Shown piece by piece: positions 52,350 through 61,277 of a DNA stretch of 64,000 bases. Below the pieces are notes generated by a model, which was not told where the DNA came from, searched no databases, and saw only the letters and a list, made by a program, of their open reading frames with translations. The position numbers were made by a program, and so were the translations under genes. Each line of letters starts with the position of its first letter. The first letter of the stretch is position 1. This DNA is from Grimontia kaedaensis (GTDB taxonomy: Bacteria; Pseudomonadota; Gammaproteobacteria; Enterobacterales; Vibrionaceae): assembly GCF_023746615.1 (NCBI RefSeq), contig NZ_CP082275.1, positions 3,038,001-3,102,000 of the forward strand. The letters run 5' to 3'.

Positions 52350-52939
52350 AAAAACTTCTTATCGCTCTTCCTATGCTAGTTTTGGCTGGATGTTCTTCAC
52401 AAGAAGTAATTACGATGAAAGACAGTTCGGTGCAGCTGAATGACCTTCGGGATCTCGATTACGATGGTGTTATTGAAGCGCGTGAACAATGCTCGGAAAC
52501 ACTGTCAGGTGCATTAGTGAATAATGATGGGTGCCCTAGTGATAAAACCGTACAACAAAGCTTCCGTTTAGATGTGAAATTCGCTAACGATTCCTCTGAA
52601 TTGCGTCCAAGCAACTATGCCAAATTGGAGCAATTGGCTGACTTTCTGAATGATCAAAAGGAAGCAACCGTCACTATCGAAGGTCACGCCAGTAAGGTGG
52701 GTAACCCAGACTATAACCTCGCATTATCCCAGCACCGTGCTGATGCTGTTGCAAAGGCTTTGGTCAACGATTTTGGCATTGATGCGTCACGCGTTGAGGC
52801 CATTGGCTATGGCGACACCGTACCACTGATCGATGAAGAGTCTGAATATGCACATGATGTGAACCGACGTGTCATGGCCACCCTTTCAGGTAGCTACAGC
52901 ACCACGGACATGCGCTGGACTATTTTCACAGCCAATTGA
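52346..52939 (+). CDS. OmpA-like lipoprotein of the secretion operon
   Basis: 197 residues. Lipoprotein signal MKKLLIALPMLVLAGC (Cys16) followed by Ser-Ser, so outer-membrane sorting is expected. Residues about 33-65 contain a calcium-binding-like stretch (DLDYDGVIEAREQC ... NNDGC), then an OmpA C-terminal peptidoglycan-binding domain (FANDSSELRP ... VTIEGHASKVGNPDYN ... LSQHRADAV ... GYGDTVP ... NRRV). It is translationally coupled to the TolC-like gene, so it may tether the channel or the adhesin-loaded pore to the cell wall. Confidence 0.9.
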   Translation: MKKLLIALPMLVLAGCSSQEVITMKDSSVQLNDLRDLDYDGVIEAREQCSETLSGALVNNDGCPSDKTVQQSFRLDVKFANDSSELRPSNYAKLEQLADFLNDQKEATVTIEGHASKVGNPDYNLALSQHRADAVAKALVNDFGIDASRVEAIGYGDTVPLIDEESEYAHDVNRRVMATLSGSYSTTDMRWTIFTAN

Positions 52940-53000
52940 TGGGTAAAGGCCGGCAGCTTCTGTCGGTCTTCACTTGCTGTGTGTTAATTAGAGACTCACT

Positions 53001-54938
53001 ATGTTTACACGACGCTCGCCACTGGTTGGGGTTTACCTGTCGGCCATTTTGCTGCTCATGTTGTCGCTACTCGCTATGTTGTCGAGCGGCATTAGTCAAC
53101 AACGACAACAATTGACCCGATATGCTGAAACAGTTGAAACCCAGTTGACCCAGATTCTGCCTACCTTGGTGGCTTATTACGACACAGATGCGATTTCTCG
53201 TATCACTGAGGCAACTCTTTCATCTGAATTGATCCAGATAACATTGACCGACCAGATCACGGCTGAGCAAGGTATTTGGTCTAGGGAAGACGCAGTTATC
53301 CAAACAGCCTTCTGGTTTGAAAAACTGGATTCAGTGCAGCCTATCGAGCGGGTTATTCAACTGCACCACGATGGTTCAGAAGTAGCGACCTTGACTCTGT
53401 CGTTCTCATCCCATTTCGCCAATCAGCAGATTGCGAAAGACTTCAATCAAAGCGCACTGACATTGAGTGCTGCGATTGCTGTATTGCTGGCCATTTTCAC
53501 CCTAGCGTTCAACCATGGAAAGAGAGCCGTAGCACGCGTCACTAAAACACTAAATAGCTTGGCTGAACAAGACTTCACCTCCTCTCAGTCAAAGCAGCGT
53601 TCTGGCGTGAAGTCGCTGGATGCCGCATTGGATAACCTTTCATCTCACATCCAACGGATGATCCAATCGCTCCACAAAGAGCTAAAAACGCTGAATAACA
53701 GCATGATGTATGATGCAGCATCCGGTTTACCAAACCGTCAATTTTACATCCACCAGCTCAACAGTTGGATGGGTGATGATGAAAGTGTCCCGAGTGCTGT
53801 TGTGATCGCTAATATGGAGTGGCTAGACACCATCTATCGCCGCTACGGCTATGCCGCTCGCGACGAAACATGGCGCTTGTTGTCTGCCTCATTGCAATCA
53901 GCTTTCAGTGCCTACCCCAATGTGTGCGTGGCACGCATCAGCGAAACGGAGATTGCATTGCTTCTTCCTGAGTGTAGCGAAGAGCAGAGCCGTAATAGCC
54001 TTCACACTCTTATCAGTACCCTCAACAACGAAGTCAATATGGCAGGTTTTGATACCAATGAAGGTTTCCACATTGGCGTGGTACATGGCCATGGTTTGCC
54101 AGGAACGCAACTGATGTCACTGGCTGACAACGCCCTGCAACGGGCTATCAAGCAACACGATGTGTTTGTGTTTAACCGTGGGTCAGAAGAGCAGGTAATC
54201 GACCGCGAAACCTGGCGTTCATTGCTCAATGGGGCTTTAAAGAGTAAGGCTGTACGCCTGTTGTCTCAGCCTGTCTATCGTTTTTCTGGCGATACAACAG
54301 AGCCACTACACCAAGAAGTCTTTACTCAGGCGCACATTGAAGGAACCTGGCAGTCCGGTGGAAGACTGATGCCTTATATCCAGTTATTTGAGAAAGGCGT
54401 TGAGTTTGATCGTGTTGTAGTGGAGCAGTTGGTCAAACTTCACAAAAAAGCACCTATTTCGCAGCCTTATGCCCTAAACCTGACAGATGAGAGTCTGGAA
54501 AACAGACTCTTCATCAGTTGGCTTCAAAATGTACTGAAAAGCGAACTGCCGGCAGATAAGATCTGTTTTGAGATCAGCGAAGCCAGTACGAGGAGTAATC
54601 TGACTGCTTGCATCAGCTTTAGCGAAGCAATGCGAAAAGTCGGTGCTAGGATAGGCATCGATCACTTTGGGCGCTATTTGCAGGAGGTCGAGTACCTGTC
54701 TGCATTGAAGCCAAGTTACGTGAAGTTAGATCAGGCATTCAGTCAGAACCAGAACGCACAGAACCGCGTATTTACCGAAACACTGGCTAACATTGCTGAA
54801 TCAAAAAACCTCATTGTGATTGCCACTGGCGTAAAAGACGATGAAAGTAAGGCGAGGGTCAATACCGACTTTATTGATGCTTACCAGGGATTCATTCATC
54901 CACCCAAGCCAATCAGTCAACCAGAACAAACCGCTTAA
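53001..54938 (+). CDS. lapD: LapD-like c-di-GMP receptor (degenerate GGDEF and EAL)
   Basis: 645 residues. Two membrane helices (about 10-30 and 150-171) flank a periplasmic domain of about 120 residues, then HAMP, GGDEF-like and EAL-like domains. The GGDEF signature is lost (RISETEIAL, 312-320) and the EAL motif reads HQEVF (437-441); the later DDFG motif reads IDHFGRY. The architecture and neighbours fit LapD, which binds c-di-GMP inside the cell and sequesters the periplasmic protease LapG so that the adhesin stays on the surface. The LapG gene that usually accompanies it is not in this window. Confidence 0.88.
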   Translation: MFTRRSPLVGVYLSAILLLMLSLLAMLSSGISQQRQQLTRYAETVETQLTQILPTLVAYYDTDAISRITEATLSSELIQITLTDQITAEQGIWSREDAVIQTAFWFEKLDSVQPIERVIQLHHDGSEVATLTLSFSSHFANQQIAKDFNQSALTLSAAIAVLLAIFTLAFNHGKRAVARVTKTLNSLAEQDFTSSQSKQRSGVKSLDAALDNLSSHIQRMIQSLHKELKTLNNSMMYDAASGLPNRQFYIHQLNSWMGDDESVPSAVVIANMEWLDTIYRRYGYAARDETWRLLSASLQSAFSAYPNVCVARISETEIALLLPECSEEQSRNSLHTLISTLNNEVNMAGFDTNEGFHIGVVHGHGLPGTQLMSLADNALQRAIKQHDVFVFNRGSEEQVIDRETWRSLLNGALKSKAVRLLSQPVYRFSGDTTEPLHQEVFTQAHIEGTWQSGGRLMPYIQLFEKGVEFDRVVVEQLVKLHKKAPISQPYALNLTDESLENRLFISWLQNVLKSELPADKICFEISEASTRSNLTACISFSEAMRKVGARIGIDHFGRYLQEVEYLSALKPSYVKLDQAFSQNQNAQNRVFTETLANIAESKNLIVIATGVKDDESKARVNTDFIDAYQGFIHPPKPISQPEQTA

Positions 54939-54942
54939 ACAA

Positions 54943-54966
54943 GAAAACCCGCTATTGCGGGTTTTC
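54943..54966 (+). terminator. Terminator of the lapD-like gene
   Basis: Stem GAAAACCCGC / GCGGGTTTTC with a four-base loop and T-run, 4 bases after the stop. It may also serve the convergent rimI gene. Confidence 0.88.
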
Positions 54967-54987
54967 TTTTAAGGGCATCTGGCCGAT

Positions 54988-55434
54988 TTATTCGAACCAG
55001 TAGCTCATAATGAGCGCATCTTCTCTGCCGGATGCTGTCGGGTAGTAATCATACCGACGGTCGAACTCGTTAAAGCCAAAAGCTTCATAAATTCTGATAG
55101 CCGCTTGATTACTCTCACGCACTTCCAACCAAGCTTCTTCTCCACCCGCTTCGCGCATGCAATCAAGAAATGCCTGAAGTAGCTGCTTGCCATACCCCTT
55201 TCCCTGACATTCCGGAGAGACAGCAATATTTAACAAGGATGCTTCTCCTGCCACACATTGAGCAAAGAAGTAGCCTATCAGTTGATTATCCAGAACCAAC
55301 ACACGGTTACAGCCAAATTTGGCTTCTGGTTTTCTTAGCAGACTGTCAGCCCAAGGATGGGTATGTGCGTTTTTTTCTACGCGCACGACTTCGTCTAGCC
55401 ATTGGCTGTCCATCGGAAGAATGTCAGGATTCAT
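54988..55434 (-). CDS. rimI: Ribosomal-protein S18 alanine N-acetyltransferase
   Basis: 148 residues, a GNAT domain with the acetyl-CoA loop SPECQGKGYGKQLL and RimI landmarks HTHPWADSL, LNIAVSPE, WLEVRESNQAAIRIYEAFGFNE and RRYDYYPTASGREDALIM. It acetylates the N-terminal alanine of ribosomal protein S18. It overlaps the end of holD by 11 bases, the conserved holD-rimI pairing. Confidence 0.95.
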   Translation of the reverse strand: MNPDILPMDSQWLDEVVRVEKNAHTHPWADSLLRKPEAKFGCNRVLVLDNQLIGYFFAQCVAGEASLLNIAVSPECQGKGYGKQLLQAFLDCMREAGGEEAWLEVRESNQAAIRIYEAFGFNEFDRRYDYYPTASGREDALIMSYWFE

Positions 55435-55819
55435 ACTGCTTTATCTGCTGCCAAAGCTGTTTCTTGGCAAATTGATCATTTTCGAGTACTGCAAGTGAAG
55501 GTGACGTTAACATCTTCACCCCGTCAATATCCATTTGTTGGGTGCCAGCAAACCAACACCACTCTAACTGGTGTTTATCAAGCAAATTAACTGCCTGCGG
55601 TGGAAGATGAAGCGCTTGTTTAACGGATAATTTCATGCTGGCAAGTACCTTACTGAATAGCAGGGCTTCCTGCTCAGTGGGTTTGGATTCACACACCAGC
55701 AGCAGCTTACAATCGTCAGGCAATGAAACAGGCTGAGGAGACACATCAGGATAACACTCAGGACGTCTCACATCCCATACCGTGATCCCCATTTCCTTTA
55801 GTCTCTGTAAATCGTTCAT
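55424..55819 (-). CDS. holD: DNA polymerase III psi subunit
   Basis: 131 residues from the ATG at 55819 (MNDLQRLKEMGITVWDVRRPE), preceded by GAGGCAGG; an in-frame ATG at 55888 adds unrelated residues. HolD links the clamp loader to the chi subunit (HolC). The sequence is short and divergent, as usual for psi, but the N-terminal LKEMGITVWDVRRPE signature and the overlap with rimI make it secure. Confidence 0.9.
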   Translation of the reverse strand: MNDLQRLKEMGITVWDVRRPECYPDVSPQPVSLPDDCKLLLVCESKPTEQEALLFSKVLASMKLSVKQALHLPPQAVNLLDKHQLEWCWFAGTQQMDIDGVKMLTSPSLAVLENDQFAKKQLWQQIKQYES

Positions 55820-55933
55820 GCCTGCCTCACTGACTCTTCTTTGTGGATAAATGCTATCAAAACCAAGTGGAAACAACACAAAGAACAAGAGCTGCCGCTG
55901 CAGCCCTTAACTTTTGGGTTAGAGCAAGACGAC

Positions 55934-56437
55934 TTACAGCGCATCAAACTCTGGGCAGTAAGCCACTTCACCACTGGCTTGCTCGAATGCACCTTTGGCA
56001 AATTCAAACGCCATGAAGGCTTCTGCTGGTACATCCCATTTACAGCGGAGACCAAAGCCGGATGCTGGCTTGAAGCCAAAGCGGCTGTAGTAAGCCGGGT
56101 CACCCAGCACCACACATGCGGGATAGCCAAATTCGTTCAGCGTATCAAAACCTTCGCGAACCAGCTGAGCAGCAATGCCCTGTTGGCGATAATCAGGGTG
56201 AACACACAAAGGGGCTAAACCCTGAACACCAGTATCAGACTCGCCGACTTGTACAGGGCTGAACATAAGGTGTCCTACCAATTCACCGTCATCGTTACAG
56301 GCAACAAGAGACAGCGTGTTATGGCCATTCTCACGCAGCGCACGGACCAAAGCCGCTTCCGCTTCAGTCGGGAATACGTTTTTAAGCAATCTATCAATGG
56401 CCAGCTGATCAGCCAGCGCTTCAGATCTTATGAGCAT
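55934..56437 (-). CDS. yhbS: GNAT-family N-acetyltransferase YhbS
   Basis: 167 residues from the ATG at 56437 (MLIRSEALADQLAID); two further ATGs upstream give six more residues. The GNAT loop HPDYRQQGIAAQLVREG and the YhbS features LNEFGYPACVVLGDPAYYSRFGF are clear. Its start overlaps the 3' end of ubiT by 17 bases, as expected for the yhbT-yhbS pair. The acceptor is not known from sequence. Confidence 0.92.
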   Translation of the reverse strand: MLIRSEALADQLAIDRLLKNVFPTEAEAALVRALRENGHNTLSLVACNDDGELVGHLMFSPVQVGESDTGVQGLAPLCVHPDYRQQGIAAQLVREGFDTLNEFGYPACVVLGDPAYYSRFGFKPASGFGLRCKWDVPAEAFMAFEFAKGAFEQASGEVAYCPEFDAL

Positions 56438-57050
56438 ATTGGGCCTCGTTGACATTGGGTGTCGATTGTAGCCCTTTTTGTACGAAGTCTGCCAATGGAA
56501 ATAGTGCCTGACGCAATACAGATGGTAGTGAATCTAAGTCGACACTGTCCATCAGGTTTTTCACTTCCAAACCCAGCTCAGTATCACCCTCGATCAGCAG
56601 TCGGCGTTGGAAGAACAGAGTGTCTGGATCTTCCTTGCGAGCGGCAATAAGGATCAAGTCGTTAATATCACCACTAAAACGCACATCGGCATTTTCAATG
56701 TCACTGCGCACCACCAGCTCGTCATCGACAAAACTGATGAAGCTCTTCAAGTCTATGTCGCGCACATACACTTCAAGCCAACGATTTTCAAGAAACTCGA
56801 ATTCACCATCATCCAGAGCTTCATGAAAAACACGCTTCAGGGTTTCCAGCATGACTTTTTGCTGGACCGAAGCAGGAACAAGCTTTACGGGAAAGCGAAG
56901 AAATCCAGGTGCCTGTTGCACCAGCGTTGAATGGAGTTTGTTGAACAAAGTGATGTTCCAATATGAATAGGCCGAAAGTACTCGCCATTGTATGACACTG
57001 CTCGCGTGTTTTTTTATGCCTTGAGTCAAAAAAACAAAGCTCTTCTCCAT
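56421..57050 (-). CDS. ubiT: Ubiquinone biosynthesis accessory factor UbiT (SCP2 domain)
   Basis: 209 residues from the ATG at 57050. Residues about 35-205 match UbiT/YhbT: FPVKLVPASVQQKVMLE, ALDDGEFEFLENRWLEVYVRDIDL, LILIAARKEDPDTLFFQRR and IEGDTELGLEVKNLMDS. It has an SCP2-type lipid-binding fold and works with UbiU and UbiV in oxygen-independent ubiquinone synthesis. The first 33 residues have no counterpart in the E. coli protein; a TTG near residue 35 is an alternative start, giving a protein of the usual size. Confidence 0.9.
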   Translation of the reverse strand: MEKSFVFLTQGIKKHASSVIQWRVLSAYSYWNITLFNKLHSTLVQQAPGFLRFPVKLVPASVQQKVMLETLKRVFHEALDDGEFEFLENRWLEVYVRDIDLKSFISFVDDELVVRSDIENADVRFSGDINDLILIAARKEDPDTLFFQRRLLIEGDTELGLEVKNLMDSVDLDSLPSVLRQALFPLADFVQKGLQSTPNVNEAQYAHKI

Positions 57051-57147
57051 AAAGGTTTAACGTTGAGCTCTCACATTATATAGTGTTGTCTCAATAATGG
57101 AGTTGAATTTGGATATAGCTTTGCTAGCTACGATGTATGGTGCCTAA

Positions 57148-59190
57148 ATGCCCGTTGAGCAGTTGACCTATTGGTTTTCACGTCTTACTCAAAACAGTCC
57201 GTTTCTCTTTGCCGTTCTCGATAAACATCACCAATACCTCTGGGTGAGCCAGCGCTATTGTGAAATAAGCGGACTGGAGCAGGACGAACTGGTAGGAAAA
57301 CAGGATCGCGAAATCCTTGGTGCCAGTTTTTATGATGCGCTAAAGCCTCACTATGAGTGCGCCTTTGGTGGAGAAGCCTCTGAGGGAGAAATCGTCCTGA
57401 ACGATGGTATTCATGACTCCAGCTTTCATTTCAGCGTGACGCCACTCGCCAACAGCGAGTGGGCCGACAGCGCGGTCATTTTCCATGCGGCAGATACCTC
57501 AGAGAGGCAGGTTCTTACCAGCGCACTCGAATCTTCAGAAAGTCGATTCAATAACCTTTGCCAGCTCGTGGGTGAAGGATGTTGTGTGCTGGACGACGGT
57601 GTAGTTCTGAGCGCCAATAAGCATGCAGTGAAACTGCTTGGTTTTGACAGCCAGAACGAGATTCTCGGCGAAGACATAGAAAACCTGCTGGTGCCAGCAG
57701 TTAAAGGCCAATCTGTTGTCGCTTCCCTGACCTCACTTAAATCGGGGCAACAGCTGGTATGCCAGACTAAAGGCACTGGCGACAGTCAAACCATCAATGT
57801 GTCCTATGGTTCAGTGAGTCTGCTGGGTGGCAGTGGTGCTATCATTACGCTTTCCCGTACCGCAGCCGTCTCTGACCACAAACAGACTATTGAAAAACTG
57901 GCCCAGTTTGATGCCTTAACTGGGCTCTACAACCGTCACGGCTTCTCCCGACGCCTAGAGCAGCTCATCAAAAGCAATACGCCGCTTCTGATGTTTTACC
58001 TTGATGTCGACAACTTCAAAAACATCAACGATTCCCTCGGACACCATATTGGTGACCGCGTCTTACAGGACATCGCACAACGTCTTCGTAAGCAACTACC
58101 GGCCGATACTATTCTTGGACACCTTGGTGGTGATGAATTTGCTATTTTGCTTCCAGAACAAAGCAGCGATGAAGTGGCTAAGGAGCTTTCGCAGAAAGTG
58201 GTCGACGTGATCAGCCAGCCGTTCGACCTCTACCATTTCAGCAAGTACCTCGCCTGCTCTATTGGTATGGTGAAATTTCCGGGCGATGGTAAAGATGCCC
58301 GCAGCCTGCTCCAAAATGCCGATACCGCGATGTACGAGGCGAAAGAGCAAGGTCGCAACCGTGTGGTGATTTACAACCAGCACATGAACAAAGAAGCGCG
58401 CATGCGTCTTTGGCTGGAAATAGAACTTCAAAAAGCTTTGCAAAACAACGGACTGGAAGTCTGGTATCAACCCAAAGTTAACGCCAAAGACTACACCATT
58501 AATGGAGCAGAAGCGCTGGTGCGCTGGAAGCACCCGGTGGAAGGGTATATCAGTCCAGGGCGCTTTATTCCGGTTGCTGAACGCTCCGGCATGATTGAAT
58601 TGCTGGGTCGCAATGTCATGCGTGAAGTATTTCAGACTGTCCGCCGCTGGCAGAACATGAAAGTGTTGCCAGGTCGCGTGGCCATTAACCTGTCACCGCA
58701 GCAGTTTCGTAACCCAAACCTGACCTCGCACATGAAAAAGCTGCAGGCAGCAACCCAAACCGATCCCTCACTGATTACGTTTGAGTTGACAGAAAGCGCG
58801 GTGATGAATGACGGCGAACACGCAATACAGATGCTCAATGCCATCAAAGATCTCGGCTTCTCACTGTCGATTGACGATTTTGGTACCGGATACTCATCGC
58901 TATCTTATCTCGCCAAGTTCCCATTGGATGAGATTAAGATTGACCGCGCCTTTATCTGCGACATGGAGACTTTCCCCAAGCAGGTCACCTTGATTGAGAA
59001 CATCATCAATCTCGGACGCTCGCTAAATATGTCCGTGGTGGCAGAAGGTGTGGAGTCCGGTAAGCAAGCCAGTGTGCTTGCAAACCTCAAGTGCGACACG
59101 ATTCAAGGGTTCCACTTCTATAAGCCCATGCCTCGGGCTGAATTTGAAGCTTTATTGATCAACAACCGCAAAGCAAAAATTGCTTCGTGA
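57148..59190 (+). CDS. rocS: PAS-GGDEF-EAL c-di-GMP enzyme (RocS/ScrG-like)
   Basis: 680 residues, cytoplasmic. Two PAS-like domains (about 10-120 and 130-240), then GGDEF with intact GGDEF (327-331) and no RxxD inhibitory site, then EAL with intact EAL (455-457), the DDFGTGYSSL loop and AEGVESG. Both catalytic motifs are complete; in RocS/ScrG-type proteins phosphodiesterase activity usually dominates. The symbol rests on position: V. cholerae rocS (VC0653), as I remember it, lies next to the ubiU/ubiV-type genes. It is divergent from ubiT and followed by its own terminator. Confidence 0.88.
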   Translation: MPVEQLTYWFSRLTQNSPFLFAVLDKHHQYLWVSQRYCEISGLEQDELVGKQDREILGASFYDALKPHYECAFGGEASEGEIVLNDGIHDSSFHFSVTPLANSEWADSAVIFHAADTSERQVLTSALESSESRFNNLCQLVGEGCCVLDDGVVLSANKHAVKLLGFDSQNEILGEDIENLLVPAVKGQSVVASLTSLKSGQQLVCQTKGTGDSQTINVSYGSVSLLGGSGAIITLSRTAAVSDHKQTIEKLAQFDALTGLYNRHGFSRRLEQLIKSNTPLLMFYLDVDNFKNINDSLGHHIGDRVLQDIAQRLRKQLPADTILGHLGGDEFAILLPEQSSDEVAKELSQKVVDVISQPFDLYHFSKYLACSIGMVKFPGDGKDARSLLQNADTAMYEAKEQGRNRVVIYNQHMNKEARMRLWLEIELQKALQNNGLEVWYQPKVNAKDYTINGAEALVRWKHPVEGYISPGRFIPVAERSGMIELLGRNVMREVFQTVRRWQNMKVLPGRVAINLSPQQFRNPNLTSHMKKLQAATQTDPSLITFELTESAVMNDGEHAIQMLNAIKDLGFSLSIDDFGTGYSSLSYLAKFPLDEIKIDRAFICDMETFPKQVTLIENIINLGRSLNMSVVAEGVESGKQASVLANLKCDTIQGFHFYKPMPRAEFEALLINNRKAKIAS

Positions 59191-59199
59191 GGAATGAGT

Positions 59200-59220
59200 A
59201 GAGGTGCCATCGGTACCTCT
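59200..59220 (+). terminator. Terminator of the rocS-like gene
   Basis: Stem AGAGGTGCC / GGTACCTCT (one mismatch) with a short loop followed by TTTTCTT, 10 bases after the stop. Confidence 0.75.
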
Positions 59221-59358
59221 TTTCTTATCCCTCTTATCAGTTTGTTGGCACTAACCTGCCTTATATCAAAATCCCACTCCCAAACTCTCCCTACAATTCA
59301 GGGTTTATCGAAATACGAATAACCAGCCTGATGCTGACCACGCGAAGTGGGGAGAAAT

Positions 59359-60354
59359 ATGGAATTGCTTTGCCCGGCAGGTAACCTTCCTGCCCTGAAA
59401 ACCGCCATCGATAATGGCGCGGATGCGGTATACATTGGCTTTAAAGACGGCACCAACGCCCGCCACTTTGCCGGTCTGAACTTTGATGGTAAGAAGCTGG
59501 AAAAAGCCGTTTCTTACGTTCACGACCGCCAGAAACATATCCATGTTGCGCTAAACACTTTCGCACATCCAGATGGCTTTCAACGTTGGACTGACGCCGT
59601 AGATGCGGCAGTGGATCTGGGCGTCGATGCACTGATCATTGCCGATCTCGCCGTGCTTGATTATGCCGCCACCAAACACCCTGATATGGAAATTCATCTC
59701 TCGGTGCAGGCGTCAGCCACCAACAGTGCCGCCATCCAGTTCTATAAAGATCATTTCAATGTTAAACGTGTAGTGCTGCCACGCGTGCTGTCCATGCATC
59801 AGGTGAAGCAATTAGCTCGCACCACAGACGTGGATTTGGAAGTGTTTGCCTTCGGTAGCCTCTGCATCATGTCAGAAGGTCGTTGTTATCTCTCCTCTTA
59901 CCTGACTGGTGAGTCGCCGAATACCGTCGGAGCCTGCTCACCGGCCAAGTACGTGCGCTGGCAAGAAACCTCAGAAGGTCTCGAATCACGCCTGAATGAC
60001 ATTTTGATCGATCGCTATAAGGCGGGCGAAAACGCAGGTTATCCGACGCTGTGTAAAGGCCGCTTCGTCACTGACAGTGAGCCTTTCCATGCATTGGAAG
60101 AACCCACCAGTCTCAACACCCTATCAATTCTGCCTGAACTGTTTGAAGCCAATATCGCGTCAGTGAAAATCGAGGGCCGTCAGCGCAGCCCTGCCTATGT
60201 TGAGCAGGTCACCCGTGCATGGCGTCAGGCAATCGACAGCTATCAACGCAATCCGGACAATTACCAGGTGCTGCCTCAATGGAATCAATGCCTGGACAGT
60301 GTTTCAGAAGGCGCGCAAACCACCCTTGGTGCCTATCACCGTAAATGGCAGTAA
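59359..60354 (+). CDS. ubiU: Ubiquinone biosynthesis protein UbiU (U32 peptidase-like Fe-S protein)
   Basis: 331 residues from the ATG at 59359 (MELLCPAGNLPALKTAID), behind TGGGGAGA. The four cysteines that bind the [4Fe-4S] cluster in E. coli UbiU are at the same positions here (Cys169, Cys176, Cys193, Cys232). With UbiV it forms the oxygen-independent hydroxylation system for ubiquinone. ubiV starts 12 bases after its stop. Confidence 0.95.
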   Translation: MELLCPAGNLPALKTAIDNGADAVYIGFKDGTNARHFAGLNFDGKKLEKAVSYVHDRQKHIHVALNTFAHPDGFQRWTDAVDAAVDLGVDALIIADLAVLDYAATKHPDMEIHLSVQASATNSAAIQFYKDHFNVKRVVLPRVLSMHQVKQLARTTDVDLEVFAFGSLCIMSEGRCYLSSYLTGESPNTVGACSPAKYVRWQETSEGLESRLNDILIDRYKAGENAGYPTLCKGRFVTDSEPFHALEEPTSLNTLSILPELFEANIASVKIEGRQRSPAYVEQVTRAWRQAIDSYQRNPDNYQVLPQWNQCLDSVSEGAQTTLGAYHRKWQ

Positions 60355-60365
60355 AGGAGACTCCT

Positions 60366-61232
60366 ATGAAATACTCACTTGGCCCACTCCTCTACTTCTG
60401 GCCAAAAAGCGATGTAGAAACCTTCTATCAAAAAGCGGTGAGCAGTGATGCGGATATCGTCTATCTCGGTGAAACCGTGTGCTCCAAGCGACGTGAAGTG
60501 CGTCCTGCAGACTGGATGAACTTGGGCCGCGAACTGGCAGCCGGTGGTAAACAAGTCGTGCTTTCCACTATGGCGCTGCTGGAAGCGCCAAGCGAAGTGA
60601 AAGTGATGCAAACCTACATCGACAATGGCGAATTCATTGTTGAAGCCAATGATGTCTCCGCTATTCAACTGGCGCACGAAAAAGGCATTCCGTTTGTTGC
60701 AGGACCGGCATTGAACCTATACAACGCGCAAGCACTTCAAGTGATGCTGAAAAAAGGTATGACCCGCTGGTGTATGCCTGTTGAGTTGTCACGTGAATGG
60801 CTACGCAAACTGCTGAAGGAAGCCGAGACGATTGGGATTCGCGATCAGTTTGAAGTGGAAGTCTTCTCTTACGGCAACTTGCCACTGGCCTATTCCGCCC
60901 GCTGTTTCAGCGCACGTGCTGAGAATCGCCCAAAGGATAAATGCGAGACCTGCTGCATCAACTATCCGCAAGGTCTTGAAGTAAAAAGTCAGGAAGGCCA
61001 GTCTGTGTTTACCCTAAATGGTATCCAGACTCAATCTGGCTACTGTTATGACCTAAGTGCAGATATGGCGTCGATGGAAGGCCTGGTGGATGTCGTACGT
61101 ATCAGTCCGCAAAGCGGCGCGACGCTTGATGTGCTTGCCGGCTTTAAACACGGTGAATCGGGTTTTGCACCAAAAAGTCATTTCTGTAATGGCTACTGGC
61201 ACAGCATTGAAGGGATGGCGACACAACGTTAA
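60366..61232 (+). CDS. ubiV: Ubiquinone biosynthesis protein UbiV
   Basis: 288 residues from the ATG at 60366 (MKYSLGPLLYFWPKSDVETF), behind AAAGGAG; a start 21 bases upstream is possible but overlaps ubiU. Cluster cysteines Cys39, Cys180, Cys193 and Cys197 correspond to those of E. coli UbiV. It is the partner of UbiU in anaerobic ubiquinone hydroxylation. The operon ends at a strong hairpin. Confidence 0.95.
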   Translation: MKYSLGPLLYFWPKSDVETFYQKAVSSDADIVYLGETVCSKRREVRPADWMNLGRELAAGGKQVVLSTMALLEAPSEVKVMQTYIDNGEFIVEANDVSAIQLAHEKGIPFVAGPALNLYNAQALQVMLKKGMTRWCMPVELSREWLRKLLKEAETIGIRDQFEVEVFSYGNLPLAYSARCFSARAENRPKDKCETCCINYPQGLEVKSQEGQSVFTLNGIQTQSGYCYDLSADMASMEGLVDVVRISPQSGATLDVLAGFKHGESGFAPKSHFCNGYWHSIEGMATQR

Positions 61233-61237
61233 AAAGA

Positions 61238-61261
61238 AAAAAGCCGCGAACGCGGCTTTTT
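61238..61261. terminator. Terminator between ubiV and nlpI
   Basis: Stem AAAAAGCCGCG / CGCGGCTTTTT with a two-base loop and A/T runs, 5 bases after the ubiV stop and just before the convergent nlpI stop. Confidence 0.92.
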
Positions 61262-61277
61262 CTTTGTCTAAAACCCA

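Noticed and set aside
53001..54938. Active diguanylate cyclase or phosphodiesterase
   Set aside because: Both signature motifs are destroyed (RISETEIAL for GGDEF, HQEVF for EAL); the layout is that of a LapD receptor.
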